Below are positions 33,840 to 45,237 of a stretch of DNA of 64,000 bases, piece by piece. The notes below the pieces were generated by a model. The model did no database searches and was not told where the DNA came from. It saw only the letters and a list, made by a program, of their open reading frames with translations. A program made the position numbers and the translations under genes. Within the stretch, counting starts at the first letter, position 1. Each line of letters begins with the position of its first letter. This DNA is from Siphonodentalium dalli (taxonomy: Eukaryota; Mollusca; Scaphopoda; Gadilida; Siphonodentaliidae): the NCBI GenBank assembly GCA_032622095.1, contig CP136062.1, positions 164,482,875 to 164,546,874 on the forward strand, read 5' to 3'.

Positions 33840-36229
33840 TTTCATTTGGCACCATGACCGCGATGCATGTTCACAGGGAACATTGATTGATTGGACAGAT
33901 AAGTTTTAAATTTCTTGTCGCGGGAATAGCGATGAGGAGGGCGTTTACCTGCCGCGTAAATTTGAGTTTAGGTGGGAGCCTCAGAATGACAAGCCTGCTG
34001 ACTGACAGTTTATAACTGTGTATAACTGTGTTCAGACTGGATGTAATGTAGTCATTGTAATTTTGATTTGATCACGTCTTTACCTGGGTGCAATATAGGC
34101 CACATATATAAAACGATTAATCGACTAACCGTCGACTATAGTGGTCGATTAGTCGATTATGAAAACTCATAGTCGTGGCAACCTTAGTCTTTACAGTCTG
34201 GTGAGCGACCCACAGTCATTGAATGTCTTGTTTCCCCCCCCCCCCAACTAAGTTGCCTGGAATTATTATGTTTAATAGCATACATATTATTCCAATCTCA
34301 ATGTGTCAAGTCGACAATAGCAAGTACGCAGGGCTATATTTAATATTTTTTCCACAAATAGCCACTAGTTAATATATATGCTAGCCATGCTGGTCAAGCT
34401 CCCGCTTAATGCTTAAGGTCTAAATCGAGAACAGTGTTAAAATCATGAATTATTTAATATGTGAGAATGCTAAAACTTATCACCGTGCATTATAATTATT
34501 ATATTTAACTTGATGTGTCCATCACAGGAAACAGAATTCATACACACAGATGGAAAGTTGGCCCAGAAGCATATCCTCTCACCAGTCACTGCGCATGAAC
34601 TCTGCAGTGTGCCGAGACCAGTTGGGATTGGGAGATATTCTTCTTTTCCTTCGCTCAACAAGAAGATAAACGACTCACTTTGTTAGTCACCAATTCACTG
34701 GGTTTTACATGTTTGTTACAGATCTGTGTGTTGACTGCTCTGTAGATGGCTAGAATTGAATTTTGACCTGAGTCACATTCACAGTGAGTGGGTGAGGCTG
34801 ATCTGATAACTAAATTTACTAATCTGTAATCACTAAATAACAGAACAAGTCAAATCGCGGTGGTGATCAGTCTGCACAGACCAGTCCACATTTCACTCCA
34901 GTGACCTTCATTTTCATATTCTTTTTCCGACTGACTGATTTTCAGTTTTAAACTTCCAAGTTCAAAACAAGTTGTTGTTGTTATTCTTCTTCTTTTGACT
35001 GCTTTGACATCAAAGTCATTCCAGTAATGGGCTCGTTGTGCTATCTTCGCTTGTGTTTTCTCGTTTGTTCTTAACGCCTACGTGCGGTGATACCGTTGTA
35101 CATTTAAAATACGAGCGATAACAAGCAATTCAGTTTCAAATTTCGCAAATAAAAGAGCGCCACCATCTTGTAAAGAAAATACGTCATCATTTCCAATTAA
35201 CGTTGCTATGGCTTGCCAGGGGACGTAATTTTCAAACTTTAACGGTACGGAATCTGTCGAGGTTTGCCGAATGCTATGCGCCCGTGTCAGCTAAATCCAC
35301 ATTAAGCATTTAATTTTGAATAAGGTTGATTTTATGTTTCAAATTTAATAGTGTTGCTATGGGGAGGCTGATCGAAGAAGAAAAATAAATTCGTTTTATT
35401 AATTTGTCAATTCTATTCCAACATGGCGCCCACCATAGGCCCCATAGGTCTGAATCGCCCGGATGTAAAAACAATTTTTTCATGTTGATGGGGTATAGAA
35501 ATTACTGACGTCACAACTATACTTGCGTCATTTACGCAATACCGTAAAACAACCCTTTCGGGTTGTGATTAATCAATAGACAGTTGTCTTTGATTCATAT
35601 CTAACACGTGTTTACAAAAAGATATACCATCTTTAACAGCAATACCCACCACGAAGACCATCCGTGCCTATAAATTGCACGTGATGACTGGGGCAATGGG
35701 ATGGTGGCATGAATTGTACACGGCACTCTTATTTCAATAATTTGATCATCAATATCAGGTCAACAAAAAAGTATGACATACAGAACAAGTGACATGTGAG
35801 AGACTGCTTTAAACTTATGATATGTGTCACGCCGTCACGATTGATCACTTATATATATATTCACCAACTGTCGATAGGTTTTGCTCGGAATGAATATTTT
35901 AATAGATATATGCAATTAAATTATCGGTGTGGTATATCTGACAGTGTTACAGACCGACATTAGGGGGACCTGGTTTTATTGTGATAAATACTGTTAATTT
36001 GGGAATATGTTTGCATGACGAAGACTGATTATGGGTTATATCTTATAATTAAAACCGCTTACTCAATATCAATTTTTAATATTCAAAATACTGAGATATA
36101 TTTCGATTTGCGTATTTTGTGGTGATATTTTCTATGACACAAGAGATATAGAATTACATCTGAATAAACCATGCATTACGTAGACATCCACATTGGTCAG
36201 TTACTAATGAGGTTGGATATATGGGTAAT
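33840..36229. other. No confident feature
   Basis: A small inverted repeat (AATCGACTAACC / GGTCGATTAGTCGATT) lies near 34113-34157. A C run lies near 34235-34248. A 27-base stretch around 35248-35275 (GAGGTTTGCCGAATG) recurs at 58699-58726. No gene is supported. Confidence 0.35.
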
Positions 36230-36239
36230 TAGGCCCGGA

Positions 36240-36780
36240 AAATATTATTAGATAGGTCCCATTGACATCAGATGTCCTAAATGGGCACTAACAATGCATT
36301 TAACTAACTAATTGAGTATAGACCAAAAATGGTTGTATTTGGTCGGTGTAAGTTTAAACACGGGGATGACCAATATGGTGTGGTATAGATGCCGTTGACC
36401 TCAGACGACTTTAAGGGTCAAATTTGAGCAATAAAGAGCGTTCTTTATAAGTTTAAAGTATTTATAGGAAAATTGGTACAGAAGAACCACCCAACATGAC
36501 GAATGTCACGCGATAGGCGTCTTCGACCCCAGATGACTTACATGGGTATATAATCAATAAAGAGTGTTTATTATCATTCCAGAAGATATGTGAGAAAATT
36601 GGTGACAAAAGTCGAATGACGCAGGGCATGTCAAGGGATTGGTTTTGTTGACCTCAAATTATTTAAAGATGCACTAATAATTAGAAATTATATATTCTTA
36701 TCAACATTTCTTGTATTTGCAACCAATCTTATACATCCTTAGAAATTACTTAGACAAAATTTGGAAGCTCGAATGAGCCA
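36240..36780 (+). repeat. Degenerate ~127-bp tandem repeat, about four units
   Basis: Units share a TGACCTCAGAYGACTTAAAG-like block (near 36250, 36393, 36518 and 36650), an ATAAAGAGYGTT block, and GAAAATTGGTRACA blocks. Heavily diverged. Confidence 0.55.
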
Positions 36781-38860
36781 TGTCCATTTAAGTTAACAGA
36801 ATATCATGACAGTAGATGTCTAATTTCATTGGGTCAATTGTGCGGGCGTGCACGATTATATATGATCCTATACCCAACATGACTTTTAATATGTTGTATC
36901 TACCACTCGGAGTGAAGGTAATGCCACTTAATCTTCTATTATAATAGATAGTTATTTCTTAATACACTTGTTGGATTATGTAGGTAACATCCGCTACAAC
37001 CACTATCGGGTTTAAACGTTTGTTACACACAACTAAATGATCCCAAAGTGCAGATATCGTTCGAATAAATATCATGTAAAGAACCGCCACAGTCGCGATT
37101 ACCTTGAGATAGAACCGTAACGCTCATAAGTTGTGATCAGGAGGCTAATGCTCAAAATTATCGACACACATCGGGATATTTCCTCTGCTATTTTACAGAA
37201 GAATAACACAGGTACAATTTATACTCAGTGTTCGTCTTCAGAATGCGTTTCACATTCGGTATGCTACCAAAAACAAAGATTACGTTTACAAAGCTTGATT
37301 TTCAGTGATTACATGTTGATAATTACACGTTAACTCGCTATATCCGAGTTAATTGTGATCTAAAGTTCAGGTTTCGGTAAAACGGCACCTATGCAGCCTC
37401 TGTTCGTTAAAGAAAGTTTAATGTATTTAAGATATATATAATTATGCGTGCTTTTGTCCCAAAAATGAAAATTTTTAACCATAAGGAACCGTACAAATCA
37501 GCCAAGAACTATCACAATACCGGCTATAGAATGACTTCCGATGTAACAGTTCCTACACAGTGTGATCATCAGATGAATACAATCTAAACTTATGAGTTGT
37601 CATATCCAACAGTTGGAAGAATCCGTTGTAAACTCGATGAAAACTCGAACCTAACACGAGGGTGCAAATATACGTTAATAGAAAGGGGTGCATTTAGAAA
37701 CTATATGTGAACACCCCTAACATGGACCATCTAGCCACGTCCCTGCTAACTCATGATTTACACTGATTTAATGTTTCCATTCGTTGTACAGTTCCGGGCC
37801 TATAATGTCGAAGAACACAGCATAGCCTATACTATTAATATGACATTAGAACATAAAACACAAACACACATAAACGTTTTCACCCTTGCACACACACCCC
37901 ACCCTAAAATGATCCATGTGCCGGTCTGTCCGAAGGATAATTGGGATATTTTCAAGCAGAAACGGTCAAAATGTGAAGCATATCATTCACATCTTTGACA
38001 CCCCAGCTCGGGTTTGGCGACATCTCATCGCAGGATCGATCTGCGGCTTTGATACCCGAAGTTATGGTGGGTACCCACACTTGGTGCAGGTAGTATTTTT
38101 GCGAACCGCTCTGCAGGCTAGACAATTTTATGGTTAATTAAACATATATTTTTCTATTGATGCAAGCATTATCCGCCATCTATGACTGATAATTATGTTT
38201 CAAACTAACTACCTAACGTCAAAAAGTGTCTACTATTTATGACAAAATCGGAAATGAGTCGGAATTTCTATTAAATTTATCGGGGTGAGAGCCAGCTATG
38301 GTCGCTATCCTATTGAGGGAATATTCCGCTTTGCGAAATTATGTTTTGAATAGCGGATATCACCATTTAACTGGGAGATATATAGCTTCATCTGATGGAA
38401 GATATGTTTATTTATTAAAACCGCATGATCTGGTTTGGTGATACCTTCGGGTTTGGCGATACCACGTACACGGGGGTGAGGTAGAGGTGAATCAAACGAT
38501 GTGACCACCTGTTTTCGAAAATCCACCCCATCCATTTAACTTACTATTATTAAAAAAAAGCCATCGATCAACTAAAATCGTTTTGCGCTCAGTGGTGATT
38601 CCCCGCTGGTCATCCTGCATTTAATCCCGCTGCGGGCAGTAATCACCGTTGCGGGCGTCAGGAAAACACCGCATCGGACTATAACAGTTTGAGTTCTTCA
38701 CACCAGGCTAGTCTAATTAATTAAGGTATTTGTGGGCCCATTTTTTTTCCAAAATTTGATAGAGTTCAAATAAGGGATTATGTACACATATATTAGTAAT
38801 TACAGAAACTTTGCCAATTGATGCAACATTTTAAAAGTATATATTTACTTCATGGTGGAT
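36781..38860. other. No confident feature
   Basis: Overlapping frames around 37753-38137 have no recognisable motif. The phrase GGGTTTGGCGA recurs near 38010 and 38450. Confidence 0.35.
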
Positions 38861-38861
38861 T

Positions 38862-39164
38862 ATGTTCGAAATACAAAATGTGAACTTTATAGATATTTTA
38901 AAAAATAATAAAAGTTCGGCCGACCACAGTGTCCCCGAAAACATGGCAAGTCGACGCCGCTTTATTAAAGAAATTAAAAAAAGGTTGAAATGTTCTAAGT
39001 CGAAAGGGTTAATAATTCCGCAAAGAAATAATTTTTCCATCATCTATATACATGTTGCACATCTCCAATATGTGGGTAACAATACTCTGAAGTTTCAAAT
39101 ATCTACGATCAAAACTGTAGGAGGAGTTGATTACACCATGAAGGTAACCTCATACAGAAAATGA
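38862..39164 (+). CDS. Hypothetical ORF, 100 codons, basic protein
   Basis: It opens with ATG and encodes a Lys/Arg-rich protein with the block MASRRRFIKEIKKRLKCSKS in its first half and a hydrophobic-alternating second half (IIYIHVAHLQYV). It ends a dozen bases before a tandem repeat starts. An internal ATG|AAG|GTAACC could be a donor site at 39141/39142. No homologue is recognised and chance cannot be excluded, but the residue composition is more protein-like than that of neighbouring frames. Confidence 0.25.
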   Translation: MFEIQNVNFIDILKNNKSSADHSVPENMASRRRFIKEIKKRLKCSKSKGLIIPQRNNFSIIYIHVAHLQYVGNNTLKFQISTIKTVGGVDYTMKVTSYRK

Positions 39165-39169
39165 GAAAA

Positions 39170-39583
39170 CACTAATTTTCAAAGTCGAAAGTCCCGTATC
39201 TCTGGGAAAAATCATTGGATCAAACTAAATTTCGAATTTGACCTGTATTTTGATATGAACAACCCACAAAAAAACATAATTTCCAATTAAACAATCCAAA
39301 CTTGAGTTATCATCCGGAAACCAAAGAAAAAACAAGAAACATTAAATTTTCTAAGTCGAAAAGCCCATAACTCTGAGAAAAATCATCGGATCAAACTCAA
39401 ATTCGAACTTGACCGGTATTATGATATCAATGACTCGCACAAAAAAACAGAATTTTCAATTGAACAGTCCAAACTTGAGTTGTCATCCGGAAGCCAAAGA
39501 AAAAAGAAGAAAATTGAATTTTCTAAGTCGAAAAAAGTCCATAACTCTAGGAAAACTCAACTCAAATTCGAACTCAAACTGTA
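39170..39583 (+). repeat. ~180-bp tandem repeat (TCTAAGTCGAAAA / CTTGAGTTRTCATCCGG)
   Basis: Two full units and one partial unit, starting near 39176, 39351 and 39518. Each has TTTTCTAAGTCGAAA, ATAACTCTGRGAAAA, ATCRGATCAAACT and AACTTGAGTTRTCATCCGGA. The unit sequence resumes at 40055 after an interruption. Confidence 0.8.
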
Positions 39584-40053
39584 TCTAGAGGAATCACGGA
39601 ACTAAATGGTTTCCCATAGGTGACAGTGTTAACGTTTCGGCCAAATTCACTGAATTGAAGCCTGCAGGCCATATCAGTGATGTTTACCCGGCTAGATTGA
39701 CACCAGTTGATCACGAAAATGGTAGAAAAATCATAGGTCATGTGTTTACTTTTTAAAATAAATCCCCAAGTCTACGACAGGGCTATCTCACAGCCAAATT
39801 TGATCTGGAAAAATCCAGAACTACAGCAGCTAGTTAAATAAATTTCCCGCTCACAAAAATCCATTCCCCCATTCATTCACCAGTTTAAATTATTTAGATA
39901 TGATGTACAAGTCAAATAAACACGATGTCATTCTTTAATAACGTGTCGCATGTATCAGGTGAAGGTCATTATTCAGTTACATTCACCTTTAGCATTCCAC
40001 GGTGTACTCGTTCCCCGACTCTAGAACAAATTTAGCTCCCTGATTCCTAGATA
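39584..40053. mobile_element. Possible insertion within the tandem repeat
   Basis: The repeat unit breaks at about 39583 and resumes at about 40054. The intervening segment starts CTAGAGGAATCA and ends TGATTCCTAG, short imperfect inverted ends. It holds an open frame at 39592-39756. Element type is unknown. Confidence 0.4.
39592..39756 (+). CDS. Unidentified open frame without start codon
   Basis: 54 codons to a TAA, with WFPIGDSVNVSAKFTEL and ISDVYPARLTPVDHENGRK. The composition is protein-like (Pro, Asp, Val rich, few Lys/Asn runs), unlike neighbouring AT-rich frames. It has no ATG and no clear splice acceptor. It could be an exon or a fragment of a mobile-element protein. Not recognised. 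Confidence 0.22.
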   Translation, partial: NHGTKWFPIGDSVNVSAKFTELKPAGHISDVYPARLTPVDHENGRKIIGHVFTF

Positions 40054-40372
40054 TGACTGATCCACATAAAAACGGTATTTGCAATTAAAGGATCAAAACT
40101 TGAGATATCATCCGGAAACCGAAAAAGTGAGAAATTTTCTAAGTAAAAAAAAAGTTGAAAAATGGGAAATAACTCCACAAAAGAACATCGGATCAGAATT
40201 GCAGAGCACATGTGTTCTTGGTTGAGACACCTACATACCAAGTTTCAATCAAATCGGATTATCATTACTGGAGTTATACCTCCGGACGGTACGGACAGAC
40301 GCACGGACGGACGGACGGACGGAGCTGATTAAAATAGTCCCCCGAAAATAAATTTTACGGGGGACAATAACT
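40054..40372 (+). repeat. 3' end of the dispersed repeat with (GGAC)n and hairpin
   Basis: After the CTTGAGATATCATCCGGAAA block come CCAAGTTTCAATCAAATCGG, TGGAGTTATACCTCCGGACG, a (GGAC)n run at about 40300-40322 and a terminal hairpin GTCCCCCG...CGGGGGAC. Repeats with this ending are, as I recall, common in mollusc-like genomes. Confidence 0.7.
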
Positions 40373-41560
40373 ACAGGCAATGGTCCAAAGAAAAACAAAG
40401 TCCATATCTAAGAATCAAATATGGGAATGTGTACTGAACACTGTGATGAATGATGTACTATAACAAAAATATTATATTTCTTGAGTGTTCTTTGAAAAAA
40501 TTACGTTGAACCAGTTGAAGTGAAGTGAAATTCCCGTCGCGATGCCACTGAGTTCAAGTGAGGACAGGCATTCTCGACTGGGGTGGAATCAGAATAGACC
40601 GCCTCTTCAAAAGCATGTTTGGTTTTAGTGGATCTTGTCACACATCAATGTTTATTTAATTGTGATGAGCTGCACATTTATGGAGAATGTGTAGGCCTGC
40701 GCATCGTCGCATATCAATAAACACAGTCATAGTGCACGCGGTGATACAGATAACTCGATTTCATTTTTCTTTTCAAATTCACTGGACTGGAGACAGTCAC
40801 GGTGGGGTGTAGGCTGGAGTCGGTAAATTTATGACTCGAGTCTGCATATTAATGTCAATAATAATGGATTAGGCCTATTATTATGGTAATTGGAATGTAT
40901 TTACTAACTATCTTATATAATTCTGTGTTTCATCCTCAAAATATTTTAGTATGCCTGATGGCTATGATTTCAGCGGTTCTGCACCCAGCCATGTCCATGT
41001 TTATTTACATCGAATGCCTTTCGAATTTGAGTCAAGTGAAAATTTAAATATTTTTTTAAATATTTGAGTGTGAATTTGTGTCACCAGCGTAACTCATGTT
41101 AAATCGCGTCTTGATAATAGCATATGAAGCCGTTGATCATACTTGTATACATTGTTGATGTTCTTATGCTCATCAGTATCAATCAATCAATGTTTATTAT
41201 TTGACATTTTGAATTACCTACATACATATATGAGACCAAAATAAAAGATATGTGCGTTTTGGGTTCTCCCTACATACCCTATCTTAAAGGTGCCTACCTA
41301 AACTTTTATTGGGCCTCCACTAAATTTACATCACCTCTATGTCCATATATTGAGCTTTTGTCAAATACAATTATCAAATTAATATATTTTGAAACTCCAT
41401 TGGATTATATATACCTAGACTTTACATTGGTACACGTATACTTTTATCATCCTAAGTACGTGCAGATCAAATACAATTTCAATGTCCACAGTATTAAAAA
41501 AATTAAAATTAAAATTAAAAAACAATACTAAAAACATCTACCTACCTACCCTAATTCTCA
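40373..41560. other. Mostly unannotated; short ORF at 40951
   Basis: After an acceptor-like ATATTTTAG a 38-codon frame starts with ATG at 40951 (MPDGYDFSGSAP). No donor or further support. The 93-codon frame at 41250-41531 is AT-rich and ends in AAAATT repeats, so it is probably chance. Confidence 0.3.
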
Positions 41561-41561
41561 G

Positions 41562-41685
41562 AGAGGATGGGACACCAAACACAGGTATAATTCTGTTTGG
41601 CCTGAAGTAGCAGGGCGAATAGGACTATTGACGACTCATGGAAGGCGGTTCTCCTGCAAAAGGAGGTATCTACGTAGAAGAAAAG
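41562..41685 (+). CDS. Candidate internal exon, basic protein segment
   Basis: A pyrimidine-rich acceptor (CCTACCCTAATTCTCAG, AG at 41560-41561) and a donor AAAAG|GTAATT (41685/41686) bound 124 bases. Only one frame is open: it contains GWDTKHRYNSVWPEV, RIGLLTTHGRRFSCK and RRYLRRRK. GC content is visibly higher than in the flanks. The exon ends in phase 1, which fits the acceptors at 44684, 48029 and 48441. Not recognised; the basic end could be a nucleic-acid-binding or nuclear-localisation segment (inference). Confidence 0.45.
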
Positions 41686-42084
41686 GTAATTACAAATTAC
41701 ACAATTTGTTATAAATGTATTGTGATTGTCCTTATTTTCCCATTAATCATGTGCATATTATACATTATGAAGGAATAGTACTACTAGTAGTACTAGTGGC
41801 AGTACATACCACAATATTCTAACATGTTTAGTTACAAGATCATAATATTATTAATATTACTATTTGATGTGTACTGAAGTACTGTCCATCAGTCATCAAT
41901 TCAAAAACTGATATTTATATGTGTTGAACTTAGTTTAAACTTTAAAGTTTAACTTAATCAGAACCTGGTTGAATATCTACCATATGGTGGATCATTGTCA
42001 TCATCTAACTATTGATGTCATTGAGACATGCATTCGTTCAATGTTATTTTGCATGCGAAGAGGTAGACTGATTATCGCAGCAAT

Positions 42085-42479
42085 TATATAGAGACAATAC
42101 AATTTGAAATGGCAAGGATCGTTACTGGCGCGATGAACAGCGCCATTAAAGAGAGCCTACTATTAGATACTGGTTGGGAGACCCTGGCATCCAGGAGGAC
42201 AAATCAAAAGCTAATACAATTCCACAAGATAGTTAATAGTACAGCCCTCGTGTACCTACGAAATTATATTTGTCACTCTGAAAATCAAACCGGTTACAAT
42301 CTTAGACATCATGCAATACGACTACCATTGGACGCCACAAAGGATATCTATAAAGATACATTTTACCTTCTACAATAAGCGATTGGAATAGACTTCCAGA
42401 GTGTGTAAAACATTGTACCAACCTGGACAAGTTTAAAGAGTCACTTGCTGACGACCGTATATATACACACCCATACTAA
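42085..42479 (+). pseudogene. LINE reverse transcriptase C-terminal fragment
   Basis: The frame reads IQFEMARIVTGAM, LLDTGWETLASRR, KLIQFHKIVN and YNLRHH. After one missing T near 42362 it continues LPSTISDWNRLPECVKH and FKESLADD to TAA at 42477-42479. This is the conserved tail after the RT domain of many non-LTR elements (ARIVTGA ... TGWEPL ... R ... FLPSTI-DWN-LP). The same frameshift is present in the inverted copy at 42720-43018, so it predates that duplication. Confidence 0.8.
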
Positions 42480-42492
42480 TATCAGTGCCATA
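42194..42492. repeat. Left arm of a 299-bp near-perfect inverted repeat
   Basis: Its reverse complement occupies 42720-43018. I found one mismatch (CTTCCAG versus CTGCCAG near 42404). The spacer is 227 bp. Confidence 0.9.
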
Positions 42493-42719
42493 CTATTTTG
42501 AAGAGGAATTAATCTTCTATAACATACCCAAAATCCGCTTTGAGCATTTTTTGTAATTCAAGATGGCGTCCAATATGGCTGCCATTTTCCTATACGTCAG
42601 CTTGATGCAATTATCGCATGCACAATATGGGTCGGGCCTAACAAAATTGGTCATGAGATCGAAGTTCAAATTACTACATTTCAGTCTCAATCGTGTGTGG
42701 TATACTTGGGATTTGCGAC
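42493..42719. repeat. Spacer with a repeat A fragment
   Basis: It contains CCAAAATCCGCTTTGAGCA and TTCAAGATGGCGTCCAATAT, matching repeat A of the 10.6-16 kb region, which is likewise attached to LINE fragments in an inverted duplication. Confidence 0.65.
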
Positions 42720-43018
42720 TATGGCACTGATATTAGTATGGGTGTGTATATATACGGTCGTCAGCAAGTGACTCTTTAAACTTGTCCAGGTTGGTACAAT
42801 GTTTTACACACTCTGGCAGTCTATTCCAATCGCTTATTGTAGAAGGTAAAATGTATCTTTATAGATATCCTTTGTGGCGTCCAATGGTAGTCGTATTGCA
42901 TGATGTCTAAGATTGTAACCGGTTTGATTTTCAGAGTGACAAATATAATTTCGTAGGTACACGAGGGCTGTACTATTAACTATCTTGTGGAATTGTATTA
43001 GCTTTTGATTTGTCCTCC
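42720..43018. repeat. Right arm of the 299-bp inverted repeat
   Basis: Inverted copy of the LINE tail at 42194-42492. It abuts the GC-rich GGCGCTTTC array directly. Confidence 0.9.
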
Positions 43019-43165
43019 GTTACGGCGCACATTTTGTCGCTTTCGGTGCTTTCGGTGCTTTCGGTGCTTTCGGCGCTTTCGGCGCACGCGCCGAAAGCGA
43101 CAAAAAGTGCGCCATTAGTTACGCACCGAAAGCGACAAAAAGTGCGCCGTTACGGCGTTTCCGGC
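43019..43165. repeat. GC-rich (TTTCGGCGC)n palindromic array
   Basis: TCGCTTTCGGTGCTTTCGG units run one way, then GCGCCGAAAGCGACAAAAAG units the other way, giving a self-complementary block that also contains GTTACGGCG and GTGCGCC elements. A second block lies at 47441-47570. Confidence 0.8.
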
Positions 43166-43556
43166 ATGCGTAACGGGGTGTAATCTGTATCCCATTAAAT
43201 TGGAGGCGTTCATTGTTGACAATTGTTTTCTAAATTTTACATACCGTGAAATTATCTATAAGTTTTATCAGAAATATGGAATTACAATTAGGTGAGTGAA
43301 CTTCAAAAGCCACAGCCCCTCAACCCCCCCCCCCCCCCATTCGCAGGGATGTAGTGACGGAGAGTTCAACATGTTCCCTGCCTTATTTGTTCAATGTTAT
43401 AAAGTTCCATGTTAGAACATAAAAAAAGTTCCCATGTTTTGCACTGATGGAATAAGATCTCTACGAGCACTATGCAGAGTAAAGTTTCATGGCATAATCT
43501 ATGGGAGGGGTTTCTTCAATTTCAACTACATGTAGGTAGCCCCAGGCTGTTGACTG

Positions 43557-43971
43557 AGGGTACGATCATACACTGGCAAGTTTGCACAATATGATTTGCA
43601 GGCATTTTGTCGTAGAAAAGGATATTGCCATAATATGAACGGAAACCAGCACATAAACTGCATCTGTGCCACAGCTAACTTCTAGTATACGTGCGAAATA
43701 AATCTGTGTAGTTCCACTGGTAACGATGCTACCGGAATTTGCCTGTAAATATCATGCAAATTATCTCGCAAGAATAAATCATACAGGTATTTGGAGGTAG
43801 CACTGGTAGTACAAGTGGAACTAGATAAATGTTACTTCTCATGTCTTTCGCTCTGGTAAAGATGCATGTTATGTGCACATTTCCGTTCATATTCTGGCAC
43901 CATGTGGTTTTCTATGACGAAATGGGGGCAAAAATGTACCGTGCAAACTTGCCAGCGTATGAACGTACCCT
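43557..43971. mobile_element. MITE with ~95-bp imperfect TIRs
   Basis: The left end AGGGTACGATCATACACTGG, CAAGTTTGCAC and ATAATATGAACGGAAA recur inverted at the right end (AGGGTACGTTCATACGCTGG and so on). Target duplication unclear. The ORF at 43829 lies inside and is not a gene. Confidence 0.75.
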
Positions 43972-44683
43972 AAATCATGCCAGAAGCTGGGATTTGTCCC
44001 ACAAAAATATTCATGATTGCCAATTACTCAATTAATATATTCAACTGCAAGTCTATCACAGCTAGTGACAGTCAGTTGTGGTGTTCAATTATTAACATAC
44101 TTTTTAATTATATTACATTTAATTACATACAGCAACACTCACTTAAAAAGTTGCTCAAATGTATGCATACTAATCACTTGACTATATTTAGACTCATTTA
44201 TAGTAAAAATTCATACATGTGTTAAGTACCATATTAATAAATAATTTAAAATCAGTCTTCTTAAATATATCTCTTCATGATCTCATTGATGGTGCCACTC
44301 CTCTCCCCTTTCCTGGCCGACCCCTGGTCGACCAAGACTCCAATACTGAATACGTAATAACAGATAGGTGTTTTTCTGTGTACTATAGATAAGAAAATAT
44401 GTATAGTGACAATGGAGTGAAATCTGCTGGAACTGTAAGATATATCGCACTGAGAATGATTGTCATTGAGCATCAAATTGTTTAAATTTTGATTATTTCT
44501 TTGTCAAAATGACATATTTGGATATAATTCAGTCTAATACTTCTTGATGAGGTGAAGTTATGGACAATACTTCAGCAAAAATGTAAACATTTTCATGTTA
44601 TATAATAGTGTGAAATAACCATGGCTTGTATCCTACATTTCTTTTAACCGGGTACTCATGCTTCACCTCTCTCTGTTATTCAG

Positions 44684-44784
44684 GATTTATGGGAGGTGCT
44701 AGCATACCATCAGTAGTCAGAGTAATCAAAACTATGTGGTTACTTTATGATACAAAATACCAAACCCTTGAGTGTCGGAACTAA
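44684..44784 (+). CDS. Candidate alternative terminal exon
   Basis: A strong acceptor (CACCTCTCTCTGTTATTCAG) is followed, in phase 1, by a 33-codon frame (FMGGASIPSVVRVIKTMW ...) ending in TAA at 44782-44784. The phase fits the donor at 41685. Such short frames arise often by chance. Confidence 0.22.
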
Positions 44785-44859
44785 TTACAACAAAAATTGT
44801 CTATTTAGGAATAAAATCAATTAAACATTTAATGATGGTAGCAGCACTGTTGCAGCATT

Positions 44860-45070
44860 GACCCTTCCATGACTGTGCTAATGCATTCTCTTATTTATGG
44901 TAGTTTCCAGTATATATCCTAACATATATAAGAGAATATATTACATTGGCCTAACAATATTCACCTTGTAAGCCAGTGCATCCTCTTATATATGTGAGGC
45001 TGCCTATGGTACCTGCGAATATAAGGGAATGCACTAGCACCCGCGCAGCTTCCATCGTGAAATGGTTATA
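44860..45070. mobile_element. Decayed TTAA-type MITE with hairpin module
   Basis: It carries diverged copies of the AATGCATTCTCTTATATATG hairpin. Its ends (ACCCTTCCATGACTGTGC left; complement of GCAGCTTCCATCGTGAAATGG right) resemble those of 49810-50024. The flanking TTAA sites have decayed to TTGA and TTAT. Confidence 0.6.
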
Positions 45071-45142
45071 TTATATATTCGAGTTTCCCCAGTCTTTCCA
45101 ACTGCATGTTCATTTTGTAAATCTTATTGTCCTGCTTTACAG

Positions 45143-45237
45143 AAGAAATTCAAACATTTCCAATTTTCCAGATTCACTAAAGATGGATTATCTCTTCCTC
45201 CAACAAGTGTTGAAACTTGTATAGTTTCCTGGGTATA
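45143..45237 (+). CDS. Candidate terminal exon (two frames open)
   Basis: A strong acceptor, TTGTCCTGCTTTACAG, precedes it. One frame begins KKFKHFQFSRFTKDG and ends at 45236-45238; another begins RNSNISNFPDSLKMDY and ends near 45223. Part of the sequence is the dispersed repeat shared with 20855-21010, which is just downstream of the transposase-like gene. It may therefore be the last exon of a lost copy of that gene. Confidence 0.25.

Noticed and set aside
41250-41531. 93-codon frame as a gene
   Set aside because: Very AT-rich, ends in AAAATT repeats, no motif; lies where an intron upstream of the candidate exon would be.
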